This document shows positions 33,390-45,245 of a stretch of 64,000 nucleotides of DNA, piece after piece. Positions within the stretch are counted from its first letter, which is position 1. Every line of letters starts with the position of its first letter. The translations under genes were made by a program, and so were the position numbers. The DNA comes from Norana najaformis (lineage: Eukaryota; Annelida; Clitellata; Crassiclitellata; Hormogastridae): positions 12,134,341 to 12,198,340 of the forward strand of contig OZ029914.1 of the NCBI GenBank assembly GCA_964023275.1. The letters run 5' to 3'. Below the pieces are notes generated by a model, which did not search any database, was not told the origin of the DNA, and worked only from the letters and a program-made list of their open reading frames with translations.

Positions 33390-33870
33390 AGGTGGATATG
33401 GAAGATTGGCGTCTAAAAGTTAAACAAATGGAAATTAAGGCCCAAAACGAAAAAGAGGAGGCGGAAAAACAACAGAAAAGAGGAGAGAGAATTTGAGTTG
33501 GCTAAATTTAAATTAGAGGCTGAGGACAGAAAGTTAAAAGCTGAAGATGAGGCTGCAATAAGAAAGTTACAGCCAGAAGCAGAAGATAGAAGGGTAAAAG
33601 CTGAGACAGAAGAAAGTTACAGTTGGAGGAAAGGAAATTATTGGCTGAAATGAAAGAGAAACAGAGACATTACTGTATTTTTTTCGAACTCAGACGTTTG
33701 GAGGGCACTGAGACAGCAACAGGCCGGACCAAATTAATACAACATTTTCTTGCCTATCAGATTTTAATATTTGGAGGAAACGACGCTCAGTTCGTTTTAA
33801 TGTACATTAAGCTCCTGTATTGTATGCCTTATTTAAATCGTTTGATGCCAGAGCGTCCGATTTGAAAGAA
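33390..33870 (+). pseudogene. Retrotransposon gag-like coiled-coil remnant
   Basis: Lys/Glu-rich heptad sequence on + is spread over shifted frames: QMEIKAQNEKEEAEKQQK, EFELAKFKLEAEDRKLKAE, KLQLEERKLLAEMKEK. Repeated K(L)xxE units of this sort open the gag of many Gypsy and BEL elements, including the one at 46385. No protease or RT follows. It could instead be a decayed host coiled-coil exon. Confidence 0.5.
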
Positions 33871-34051
33871 GACTCTAAAAGTGTATTCTAAGAGAGGGTA
33901 TTTTACATTGTACTTAAATAATAATATGAAGCTTGGAGGCTTGTGAGCCACCTACAGTAAAACGCAACGTGGCTATACAAAGACCAGACTCATATGAACC
34001 TACCACAATCAGGCGCAGGGAAATGAAATGCAGTGCCCCCGGGAATATCCG

Positions 34052-34640
34052 AGAGTTTTCATCAATTAGTTTCAAAACTGGGATAGTTTAAACAATGCTG
34101 TTAAATATTGCACTGCATCGAAAAGGTAAAATGATAACTAGCATAATCGTAGACAAGAAAACTGGACAATGTTGAATAACCTTGATGAGAACTTTTCTGA
34201 TATAACAGGCTAATTAATTACAACATCGTTAGCCATAATTAATTTATAGGTTTAACCGGTATCTTTGTAGCTCTTGGTCGTTTCGTTCTAGTTCTAACAA
34301 TAAAATGCGGAAATTGTTATTAGTATCAGTCACTGTGCATGGAAAGAATATTACATATCAACTCGATAAGAGGAGATATGTCTACAACAGGATTATAAAG
34401 GCATATTTTACACGACTTTCTCTAGGCCTTATCTGTTCATTTCTCTTGATTTTCAAACTGAAATACTAAATATAATGAACAGATTAAACAAAAATATGTC
34501 GATCTGGAAATGTGTAGAATTATGCAGAAAAAATCTACAGTATTTTATAAGTAAACATTGAGGATTTATGAGGCAACTATCTGACATTAGCTGCTCACAA
34601 TCATCGAACGAAGCAATCAATGTTGGTTCATTATATGCTC
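34052..34640 (+). repeat. Direct repeat D, copy 2
   Basis: Partner of 31335-31925, about 2.7 kb downstream in the same orientation. It has accumulated small indels and holds no ORF. Confidence 0.75.
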
Positions 34641-35975
34641 AGCAAAAGAAGAATCCAGAATTTCAAGGATGAAACTAGGCTTGGTCACTTCCGGATAACC
34701 GAACACCCAACGTGGCTATATTCGTTACAACCCTATATTAACCTACCACAATCAAGTGCAGAAATGTAGAATGTAGAGAAGTAGATAGTGTCCCCAAGAT
34801 AGAAGTTAAATAATGCTTCAAAAACTATTTCTAAATAGGTCGCTATATTAGTAACTAGTGCAGATTGTGCTTGTCGGATCCTGGGCAAGACTGAAGTAGA
34901 CTGAGCATCAAATCTTCAGCGTAGAGTAGCTGAGTTCGTCATTCGCCAGCTGTCTATATTGCACTACCAAACTGTCTTCCTTCCATACCAACCTCCTAAG
35001 TACGTCACGCAAAGATGCAAAAAGAGACACGCACACTTTCAGAATGGTAAAAAGAGAAAGTGGCTAAGGTGTTAAGATTGGTAACTCTCTAGTTTGTGGT
35101 GGCTGTGTTATGAAAACTACTAAAAGCATTATCCAAGAAGTTTAATGTCTAAGTAATTGAGCATCTACATACTCTTTTTCCTCCAGCAATTATTGCAATA
35201 GCTGTGGGATTGTTGTCATTAGCAAACTATTTCTTATGCTTTGTTCTGCTTTAAACTTGAAAAGAAAATGGAATAGACAGCTTTAAACTGTTTCTTTAAG
35301 TGCACACAATTTGTTGCTGACAGTAGCCAGAGTATTTGATCACAATGAAGAATCTCTTGAAGCGATTTCTTAGAGAGGGGTTTGTAGTTTGTCATCAATG
35401 CAGGCTATTACTAATTGGCCTTTTGAGTTGAATGTTTTGCTCAAAAGTTACCGAACACCTTGCTCTGCATAGTATATCTATTTCATGAAACTGTCTTCGT
35501 AACATTTAGTCAATTGCTGAAGATACTTGTTTTTATTGTGCGCTTTTATGACAGTACTTTTGAAATTCCTTAATAGTATCATGCAAATTTTTAAATGTAG
35601 GCCTAGGCGTCATGCACATCTAATCATGTGCGCATCTCTTTTAGCTGTGATGCTAAAGTCCTATAATGCACTGGCCCTGTTTCCAAGACCTTAAAAATTG
35701 TCCATTGGCATCTCAAAGGCCTAGGGACAAGAAATGAGCACCTCCCTATGACCAACTATGAGATATGGGACACTTAATTTTAAACTTATTTAGGTAAAAT
35801 TGTAATTGAAATTTGTAACTTTTATCGCGCCAGTGTCTAATGCACAAGGCATCAACAGATTGTGCACCAAAGCCAAAACCGCAACCAGGTCAATACCCAC
35901 AAAGTAGTCTTCCTGGAAGGTCCATTAAAAAATCAGTTGTTTGTTCATGAGTTGAGTGAATAGATTTTTCTGCAG
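34641..35975. other. No exon recognised upstream of FAF2 exons
   Basis: A hydrophobic open stretch follows CTCCAG at about 35195 (AIIAIAVGLLSLANYFL), but it is short and does not match FAF2. The UBA and UAS exons expected upstream of the UBX exons were not found, so they are outside this interval, very diverged, or absent. Confidence 0.4.
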
Positions 35976-38000
35976 GAAAGACTCAGGCAAGAGGCGCAGG
36001 AAAGGGAACGAAAGATTGCGGAAGAAGAACGAAATAAAGATCGTGGCCAGAAGCGATCTCTTGAGATGAGATTTGGCAGCATTCAGTAACAACCGATCAG
36101 AGATGCTTGCAAACATTTCAGATCCTGGTTTGAAAATCTATGGTTGTAGATTCTTTTATGCATGGTGAGTAGCATGGTTCTCTAATGCAGAACCATTAAA
36201 CAACTATGGTTGCCTCCTATACAGCAATGGTTGTCCGCTGTACAACCACTTGCTCAAAACTAGTTTTCAATTGAAGCGATCATCGATTGATGCCTTTTGC
36301 TTTTAATGATAGTGCTGCAGAAGTCATTATGTTAGAGATACAATGCTATATGGACAATATAAAGGTTATGGGTTCAACTTAAAACCAGGACAGATGGTGA
36401 TATTGGTGAAACAGAAGTTTTCAGCAATGCCATATAGTGAACACAGCTTTTTGTATTGTATTGTATTGTATTTATGAATTTATATGGCACCCCTTACAGG
36501 ACAAACTATGAGAGGCTTATCCTAGAGATACAAGAAGCTTGTTATTCTGTCGCTGAAGAAACAATGCAAAAACAAAAAGAAAAACAAATATAAATTTGTT
36601 AAAGCAGAAGCTTGCTTCAACTAATTTTATAATATTAACTATTTTATGTATTAACTACTTTATATATTAACTACTTTATATGTAAGTTTGCACCTAAGTA
36701 TGGTGTATGTTATCTCAAGGTATTGACACCCTGAAAGTAGATCATTGGCCAGTCTTTACTTTGAGTCCATGTTGTTATTTAATTTAATGTTAGATGTCAC
36801 TTTACTTATTTCTTCAAGAAACTAGAATATGTAGTTGTGTTGGGTGATGAATGTGAATGTTTTAGAACAGTCAATAAAACGGAAAAAGGAGGACGTTCGT
36901 AAACATCTTCCTCCAGAGCCTGAGCCAAATGACCCAGACGCCATTAAGGTCCTGATGAAACTGCCAAACGGAGTAATACTTGAACGAAGATTTTACAAAA
37001 CGGACTCTCTAGCAGTAAGTTTTTGACTCCATCTGCAATGCTTTATGGTTTAAATCTTTATGTGGTGGTAAAGTTGGATCACTTTTCTAATGACTTTATT
37101 GTGAGTTAATTTGTTTACTTTTGACTGCAGGACTGCACGTTAAGTCAAGCATTGCTGCAAAAATCCTGTTTTTAATTATGTGTTCTGAATAGAGTAGAAG
37201 CTAAGCCAGCATGTGGAAGCCATGACTAAATAGGCTCCAATCTTTGAAATAAATCTTTAAGTTTTGAAAGAGGAAATCAAAGTTTAATAAACTATGATAT
37301 AAAAATTGAATAAGTATAGCATTCTAAGAGAAACTTCTTGGAGCTTCCTTTATTAATGAAAATTTCAGCCATAGTTCTTCTGACTAGCATGGCCAGGTTT
37401 AGATATTTTAGTTGATTTCACTTGACACACTGAGACTAAAACCCATTTGCTCTTGTGAAAGGTAAATACATCAGCAATCTGCCAACCGTGGCCTTCAGCC
37501 ACAGTGTGTATTTATGTATGTATGTGTCTGAACATTTATATAACCCTTTGAGCACTTATTAAAAGCACTGGACCATGACTATCTACACGAGTACTAAAAC
37601 GGTGTGCATTGTCGCGCATAGTGACATAAGCCATTCTGTGTAATATTGTGCATACTGGTCTCAAAGAGACCATGCATATTTATAACTACTGTACTTTCCT
37701 ATTCATCAGAATCATGCGAGTGTCCTCTGGTCTTGGTCCATCTGCACCTACGACATCATTCACGTTCACAGGACACATTGACTTCTTAATGTTTTAAAGT
37801 TTCTTTTGCATCTTTCTCAGATTCTCTGTTATTACCTGTTTGTGCATGAGGCAGCTCCAGATGATTTCTTGATTGTTACCAACTTTCTGCGTAGAACTCT
37901 TTCTCGCCAACCGACTGAGTACAATGCGAACCCCCCAACATTTGAAGAAGCTGGAATCAAGAAAGCGGAAATGTTCTTTGTTCACGACAATCAAGCGTAG
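35976..38000 (+). CDS. FAF2: FAF2/UBXD8-type gene, last three coding exons
   Basis: Three exons with GT/AG borders and consistent phases: 35976-36042 (acceptor TTTTTCTGCAG; Glu/Arg coiled coil ERLRQEAQERERKIAEEE), 36866-37014 (LPPEPEPNDPDAIKVLMKL then GVILERRFYKTDSLA, donor GTAAGT) and 37821-38000 (YYLFVHEAAPDDFLIV, LRRTLSRQ, PPTFEEAGIKKAEMFFVHD, stop TAG). Together they give the coiled coil and UBX domain ending that closes FAF2, an ER and lipid-droplet protein that recruits p97/VCP through its UBX domain in ERAD. The first exon's donor (ATC|GTGGCC) is weak. UBA, hairpin and UAS exons are not visible upstream, so only the 3' end is annotated. FAF1 is a less likely alternative. Confidence 0.85.
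36255..36335 (+). repeat. LINE 3'-end fragment inside FAF2 intron
   Basis: CAATTGAAGCGATCATCGATTG and the following GATGCCTTT, AAGTCATTA match the 3' ends at 54770-54858 and 62780-62861. It lies in the intron between the first two annotated FAF2 exons. A (GTATT)n run at 36452-36472 nearby begins another TTTATATGGCACCCC repeat end. Confidence 0.55.
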
Positions 38001-39019
38001 TTTCGGCTCGATAAAACTAATTCAGTTGCTCGAAAAGACACAGGTGGATTCGCTTGACGAAATTGTTACCTCGTTTGACAATTTGAGAAGAAATTGCCTT
38101 CTTTACTGTCATTCCACATCTCTGCATCTTTAAGACCATTTGGTTTTAGGTTTTGTGGTATGTGAGATTGATAGGGTACCACTTGAAACATAATCATCAA
38201 GTGGTACTGTTTTGTCATCCGAGGGATTGGAAAGTTTTGGGCTATTTTTAAAGTTGCATCTAACGACCAGAGTTTTTACATTTTCTGTTCTAGAGATCAT
38301 GGACACAAAAATGAAATCTGATAACATATTTTGCATTACCTACTAGTGTCATCCTTCAATCATAAAAGTTACACTCACCAAGACAAGCAGATACCCGACG
38401 TCACTTTAAGCGTCAGTCACTGTCCTCTCCTCTGCAGCAAGACCATGAATGTTCTAGCAACAGTGCAAACATTCGCGGCCAGTTTTAACATACCTTTTTG
38501 GGAACTTCCAGATAGCCATGCTGTATGCCTTTGTGAGTTTCTTAAAACGTGCTATACAAATTCTGGAATACATGCATACATACCCACAAGACTACGTGTA
38601 TTAATGGTAATGTTTCGATTAATTATCAGGCATTATGTACTTAGAAACATGCTTACAAGCAATGTCTGACTTATCAAATTAGACACGTTTGTGGGATTTA
38701 ATGCCCTACCTCATGTCGGTGTATTTAAATTTGCCCAAGTTGATTTTGGCCTTTCTAAGCTCAATTTTACATCCTTGTGGATTAAAAAGACAGCTAGATA
38801 TATAAATGTTCATTTCATTTAACAAATTTTTACAGCCAAAGGAGTTGAAGAGCTATGTTCCCCAGTATACGGAAGTCTCAGCTAGATGATCTACTTTGTT
38901 TCCACGTCAATTTGTATTCAAAACCTTGGCAAACGAATTTACATGTTCTAACTTCCACCGTTTTGTAAAAAGGTAAAGTTAACACACTTATTTACATGCT
39001 TCTATTTTAGCTACAAGTG
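38001..39019. other. FAF2 downstream region, no gene recognised
   Basis: Probable 3' UTR then intergenic sequence. Frames at 37873-38133 and 38331-38669 have no domain and are not supported. Confidence 0.45.
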
Positions 39020-39880
39020 AGTATGATCCCAAGGTCAAAAGTTCATTTGGCACTTCTCTCCCGTTTCAAAAGAATTTCTGAATGATTCGTTAAAAAATGA
39101 CACAAATGTCTATCAGCCTTGCTCTTAATGTCATCTAACCATGCTTAACTGTTCTTGAAAGTGCAATATATTTTTATTTTGCACCAATTTCTTCCCACTG
39201 CACATGCAAATCTTTCTGGACTAATATATGATATCTGCAACAACTCAATACAAAATGGAAAATCTTGTGCTGATTACAAAGCAGGCAGTTTTAAGGGAAT
39301 ATTATGTTTTCAGTGTGACTTAATTCAAGATACTAGTTACTGTAAAACGGATGTAAAGTTAATTTAAAGAACACAAAACTCGTCACTGCATGAACATTTA
39401 AAGGTGGTTACAGAGGAGTATTTGTAGATTTATAGGACGGTAGGCCTACATTGATGACATATGCACAGGGATGGGGTCTCAAGACCATGGTCTGGGCCTC
39501 AAGACAGTTTTGACACCAAAAATGTGGTCTTAGAATTGGTCTCGAATGTGCCGGTCTCAGCCTTGGTCTTGACACTGTGGTCTGATCTTAGTCTTGAACC
39601 CTGTAGTCTTGGTTTTAGTTTTCAACCCTGTGGTCCTGATATCCAATCACGTGGTCTTAATTTTGGTCTTGTTTACAGCACTGCAAGTTTCTTGTGGAAT
39701 GCTATCATGAGCACAACCCAAAAAATCTGAAAAAAAACTTACGGTACTCTCGCATCACCCGTTTGGGGTCTTGTAGCTATGCATTATTCTCCCTAGAGTG
39801 TGGACATTAGGACAAACAATGAGAGTGAACTTTCTGGATTTTCTTTACCGCTGTCGGAAGTAGAAAACCCCAGCTAACTT
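39020..39880 (+). repeat. Duplicated FAF2-downstream segment, copy 1
   Basis: Aligns with 63250-63890. Shared strings include ATCTTTCTGG.CTAATATATGAT, ACAAAATG.AAAAT and ATGAACATTTAAAGG. Copy 1 contains about 195 bp (39465-39660) not in copy 2. The 70-codon frame at 39155-39367 is not kept open in the other copy, so it is not called a gene. Confidence 0.7.
39465..39660 (+). repeat. GGTCTTG-rich insertion
   Basis: Many imperfect copies of GTGGTCTTGA and GGTCTCAAGACC fill this stretch. It is absent from the matching copy at 63.7 kb, so it was inserted or expanded after the duplication. Confidence 0.65.
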
Positions 39881-40442
39881 CATGGCAAATCCAGCCTTCT
39901 TACCAAAACATCTATAAGCTATATTTCATGTCTTAGCAGCAATTCAATTGGAAATGATGTCTGAATTGGAATTCAGGGCTGTTATCGATTAAAAATTTAA
40001 TCTGTTAAGAGCCATTGATCAATAGATTAATTTTGAACAAAATGGCAATTCCTTAAAAATATAACTTTTGAAGGCAGTTTTAAAACAGTTTCTTAATAGC
40101 GCATACGCTGGAAAAAGGTTGTCGCCAGTTTAGCTAGTCTCGGCGAAACACAAATATAGTTACAAGTTCTAATTGTAAAGCCGTTCGCGTTTAGCTAACT
40201 CAACTTAGCTGTACTCAGATGAAAGTTTACTCGATTAAAATGTTTACGATTAATTGATTAATTTAATCGTTACATATCGCAGTCCAAAACTTAAGGAGTA
40301 GTCTGCATAATAATAGACTTTTAGACGATTGACCCGAGTAAGCCTTGGCAATGTTCCCTTTAAGCTGTGCGCGTGGGGCACGCGCGCGGTTTGAGGATAG
40401 CGCGCACAACAATTTTCTGCTAGCGCACACATTTGTGAACGT
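39881..40442. other. No gene recognised
   Basis: Unique-looking sequence with a short CG-rich run (GCACGCGCGCGG) near 40378. No ORF with a motif. Confidence 0.45.
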
Positions 40443-42915
40443 GCCGATTACTTAAAATTTAAATTAGAGCACTGTTACAGCTTCGAACATATTTGTCTTA
40501 CTATTCTAAGACAGCAAAACTTTCCACACACTATAAGGTATAGCTATACGATCCGCCTAGCATGTGAAATTCCTTCCCGCCTGGTCCTATAATACATTGC
40601 GCCAAATAGATTGTCAACGATATTACAATGCGCGCTGTCTTATTATTTCTACATTTATTAAGCGCCACTCTCTAATGACTAAGCATCAATCGATGGCGCT
40701 AAGCAAATTGTGAGCGAAGGACTTGCTCATGGTCCCTATGCAGTAAACGCCTTTGTGAGGCTCGATACCGTAATCTCCGCGTTACGTGCCTAGAGCTCTA
40801 ACCAATCAGCGGCCGTGCCCCTCACCGAATATATCGTCATCGTTTCATGTATGTTGCATAATGGGCCATCACCTTGGTAATAAATGCTTCCAAAATTTCA
40901 ATAAATAATAGCAACAACTCATAGACATCTTGAATATTCTTGATGTCTCTGCAACGACTCCGCCACTGCCGTATTCGGGTGGTGCCAGTGTCAAGTCTGG
41001 ATAACGGAGGAGGGGGACGCTAATCATCTTCATTATGACACAGCGTCGTTAAACAGCAACTACGAACATCACCAAGCAGTAATTAATGTTCCCCTGGACG
41101 CCTTTACCTGGGACAGTCTACGCTGATCACTGAACAGCATCTTCACCTTGGGTGGTCTATTTGGGTGGTTGCTGAACTTGTCCGCCCTCTTCTTTCCAGT
41201 GGACATTTACGTAGCGTGGCCGTAAAAGGCCTTAAAACTGCAAAGGCTAGGCCGTACTCATACAGAATATACAGTAAATATTGTCAACACCAAGTTCGTC
41301 TCAGTTGACACCCCTGTGGGGCGTTTAATGTTAACAGATTGCCTTCGCATAATGCGAACTCATCAGCACCCCACGCCTTGCAATCTCTGTGCAGGTCTTC
41401 ACTCAAAAATGAAACTGCTCTTTCACAGATCCTATCGTGATTCTTCTTCCCTTAGGCCTATCTCTCTGACCGCCCCAATTCCAATAGGCCTACCATCCAC
41501 CGTAGCCGTTTGACTGTCTGCTTGCCAGACTCATGGAGCGTAATCGTAATCTCGAGATTTCTACAGCGCCCAGCGAAAGCCAATTTGCGGGAACCAACTT
41601 ATTCACATGCGCTCAGTCAAAATAAAATTGATAGGCAGAAATGGCTCGGTTCCAGGTCAAGAGTCAGGCAGGCAGACAGTCGTACGGTTACGGTGGATTG
41701 TGTTTTAAAATTGGAGCGGGAAGAGATATAAGAAGAGGAAGAATCAGGATAGGATTTTGGGAAAAGTAATGATTTATTCACTTTTGAGTTAAAGATCTGC
41801 CCAGAAATTGCAAGAGGTGAAGTGTTGGTGAGTTCATATGATGGGTCAGATACTTGTCATAATTCTTGCGGGAGTTTATTTCAGAGGGACGGAGCAGATG
41901 TGGCTTTGGAGTAATTTCCAAATTTTAAGGATGAGGTTTCAAAGATGAATCTTTACCTGGAACCGATTTGACACTCTGCCATGTCGATTTTGTTTTGACT
42001 GAGCGCTTGTGAAAACACTGGTTCACCGCGACATGGCTTATGTTGGACAGTGTAGAAATGCCGTGTTTACGATTATGATTAGAGGCCTATGTTTAACCTC
42101 CTTCATCAGATATTCTTAGACGGAAAAACCACGAATAAACCATGGACAAACCCACGACGCATACACGCAATAGCTTTAGGTCTACAACATTGTGTTAGGA
42201 CAAAACTGTAAACAGATTTTTCGACAATAACTTTCGAATTTATCAAATATGTAAGTGCTCACGATTTCGTTTCATATTTTGTGTTATTTCGATACGTGTA
42301 TCCGCAGTTTTAAGTAGACGCAAATACAATTATATTGGCATATTTGAGCAACTCCGGCATCCTGTTTCATTTTCACGATAGAAGGCATAACCACATTGTA
42401 AAGAAAATGAACATAAAAATCACCTCCATCGCTTGAATCTACGCTTTTAAGAAGTTACGAGAGGCATGCAATATTGATGATCGGATACATGATTTTTTGA
42501 AAGTCGGAAAAGTAAATTTTCGAGAAACACGCTCAGATGCAGGGGCGTAGCAATAGATTGTGCAGGTTGTCCAAAGTACAAGGGCCCACGAAGCCAGGGG
42601 CCGCCCGGGCCCGCAAAGGGTCAAGGCCTGGTTACTTAATTACTTTAAGCAAAACAGCCAAAGTTCAGTTTACATAAGGACCCTTCGGAAGGATATCTAC
42701 GCCGCTGCTCAGAAGTCAGGTAGGCATGAAATGGGTCAAACTTACCTCTTTGCATATTTATAGGCCATTTCCCTGTTGTAATCGTAATCGAAATACCGAG
42801 ATTTCTACAGCCAAACGAAAGCCACGTCACGGGGACCAGCTTACTCACAGGCGCTCAGTCAAAACAAAATCGATAGGCAAAAGGGTTCGGCTCTAGGTCA
42901 AGATCCAAAAGTCAG
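40443..42915 (+). repeat. 2.4-kb repeat R, copy 1
   Basis: Matches a second copy that is split into 47594-47877 and 51475-53575. Parts include a tRNA-like or SINE-like stretch (CGATACCGTAATCTCCGCGTT; GGTTCGATCCCG in copy 2), a GTGGTGCCAGTG.CAAGTCTGGATAA block, and two GATTACG-tailed LINE 3' ends (41531-41960 and 42776-42915). This copy stops at 42915, where LTR-element RT sequence begins. Confidence 0.8.
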
Positions 42916-43643
42916 ATTGGTGACGCAAATGGAGATTCTGATGGTTCAATAATTTGATCTTCGATCATCTGCTCGATCTGTCTGTGCACCTGTTCACGCA
43001 AGCTCTCTGGAATTTTATAGAATTTTGGGGCAATGGGCTTGTCCGTGTTTACCCTGATCGTATGTTTCATCAGTTTCGTCCTGCCCAACCTCCCTATGAA
43101 TCTATCCTTAAACTCATTCAAAATGTCGTCCAGCTGCTCCTTCTGGTCTTTTGAAAGACCCTCGGCATTGTAGTGTAACTCTTCTGCTTTCTCTTCTTCA
43201 TCGTCCATGCATCCTAAGCTTTCGAATTGGTCTTCGCATGGTTCTGCAGTTAAGATGACATTTACCTGAGGAATGCTGGGGTCTGATTTCCGGGCATGCC
43301 ATAATTTTAACAGGTTTATGTGATAAATGTTTGGGCCTTTTTCTGTCATTATTTCGTAATTCACACTAGATAATTTTCTGCTCACTACGTAAGGTCCTTC
43401 CCACTTGGCCAATAATTTGTTCTCTGTGGAATGTCGTAAGAGTAACACTTCTTGTCCAGTTTCTAATGTTCGATCGGACGAATTCTTATCATAATACGCT
43501 TTTTCAGCCTGACGCGCTTTCTTAGCATTCTCAGTGGCCAGCTCCACACATTGCCTTAGATGATTTTGAGTCGTTGTTAAGTAGTCTACGACACTTCTTT
43601 TTGTTGCTATGGTGCTCAGCTTACCTGTCCATGTGTCCTGCAT
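42912..43643 (-). pseudogene. LTR element: integrase C-terminus joined to truncated RT start
   Basis: The frame opens in the integrase C-terminal region (ATKRSVVDYL, AYYDKNSSDRTLETGQEVLL) with a GPY/F-like module (LLAKWEGPYVVSRK, YHINLLKLW). After an acidic linker it goes directly into the Gypsy RT N-terminus (MKHTIRVNTDKPIAPKFYK, IIEPSESPFASPI). The reading frame is continuous through the INT-to-RT junction. It is cut at SPFASPI by repeat R, so the RT palm, RNase H and the 3' LTR are missing. Confidence 0.85.
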
Positions 43644-43683
43644 TACCTGTAACGGTCCTCTGACGTCGTGCGAATATAGAAGT

Positions 43684-45180
43684 TCAAACGCTGAGAAGCC
43701 GGTGACTGAAGATGGAACCTAGTAGCGGAAGAGCTCTCTCCCATGAACGCGGATCATCATCAATCACCTTCCTCAGCATTTCTCTTAGGACTCTTATCAT
43801 TCGCTCTGCGCTGCCTGCAGTCTCATGATGCTCTACTGTGGCAAACGCTGGAGATATCCCTAGCATGTCTTCCAGGCCTCTTATCAACTGGTTCTTGAAG
43901 TGAGTACCATTATCTGATTTGATTATCCGTGGAATTCCGGTCCGAGCAAACGTCTCGATTAATGCCTTGGCCACGCTTTTAGCAGTTATGTTAGAAAGTG
44001 GGATGAATTCTGGCCAGTGTGTTGTTTGTTCCACGATGATTAAAATGAATTTCTTACCCGATGATGACTTTTGGTTTATTGGCCCTAAGACGTCCATTAC
44101 GATGGTCTCGAAAGGCGTATCGATTACTGGCACTTCGACTAATGGCGCTCTATCAGCCTTCTTAATAGTAGCTGTCTTCTGGCAAATGGGACATGTTCTA
44201 ACATATCCCTGAATATCAACTGTCAATCCAGGCCAACAAAATGCTTTGCGTACGATGTTAGAAGTAGATCTAATTCCACGATGACCTGCCCAAAGAGAAT
44301 CATGCGCTAATTCGAGTGTCTTTGATCTATATTTCACGGGCAAAACAAGCTGCTTGTTCTCTCTCCCATTATCGTCATCACTTTGATCTGAACAACTCTG
44401 CCGAAACAACAGACCACCTATTATCAGATACCCGTTATCGCCAGAGCGGGCCCGTTTCCACCATTCTGATAATGTTGGATCCTGTTCTTGTGCTGTTTTG
44501 AATTCAGTGACTTCTTCGTTAATTAGGGTATTAATCGTTTCCTTTGAATTTTCCTCCGGGCTTTCGCTCTCACTAATGACGCTTTGCTGTGCGGTTTCGG
44601 ATCGCGCAGACGTCGTTAAGTTAATTACCTTATCTTCCTCACCTGAGATTCGTTTATCTTCCGCCTCAGAGCTATCACTTCCAGTGCCATATGTTTCCAC
44701 TTCGTGATCGTCACTAATTACCCCTACGTCGCTGGGCTCATCGGTCGCTTCGTCGTTTGCCGTGACAGCGCTAGGTGGCTTCCTCGGGTTTACGGTTTTA
44801 CTTTGATCCTTAATGTCGTAATTACGGATGCGGGTAGCTATACATGCTTGGGGTAAGCTAACGGGATCCCAATTACATGCACCCACCGGGTCGACCAAGT
44901 CTGGATTATTTACAAATAGATCATGGCCTATTAGCAGGTCTGTTTGAAGTCCAGGGACCACACCCGCTTTGATCGTTATCCTTCTGTCTGTACCAAAATG
45001 TGGCGAGGAAATTTCAATGTCTTGTGTTGAAATATATTTCACAAGCCCAAAAGCACACTGCACGGTTACTGGCTTCCCCTTCCTGGCAGATGAACTATCT
45101 TTTACAAGTTCTGAATTTACCAACGTAACCTGGGCTCCTGTATCCCTCAGGGCCTCGACAGAAATATTATTTACAAACAA
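43684..45180 (-). pseudogene. LTR element: aspartic protease and integrase
   Basis: About 500 residues. The retropepsin active site is ALRDTGAQVTLV near residue 10. An acidic spacer follows, then an H2C2 zinc finger (HRGIRS..., TCPICQK) and the integrase core with first Asp in VMDVLGP, second in KSDNGTHF and the Glu in AGSAERMIRV. The protease frame is open upstream of 45180 into the gag 3' end and is offset by one base from gag (-1), so frameshifted translation would be needed. A small deletion near 43717 breaks the frame before the integrase C-terminus, where a FAYRE-like block is expected. Confidence 0.85.
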
Positions 45181-45245
45181 AGGTACAACGAATCGTTTTT
45201 GGTAATCTACAATTTTGTCTAAGTTGGACTTTTGCTTAACGAATT

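Noticed and set aside
39155-39367. A 70-aa secreted peptide gene
   Set aside because: The frame starts inside a duplicated non-coding segment and is not preserved in the second copy at 63.4 kb.
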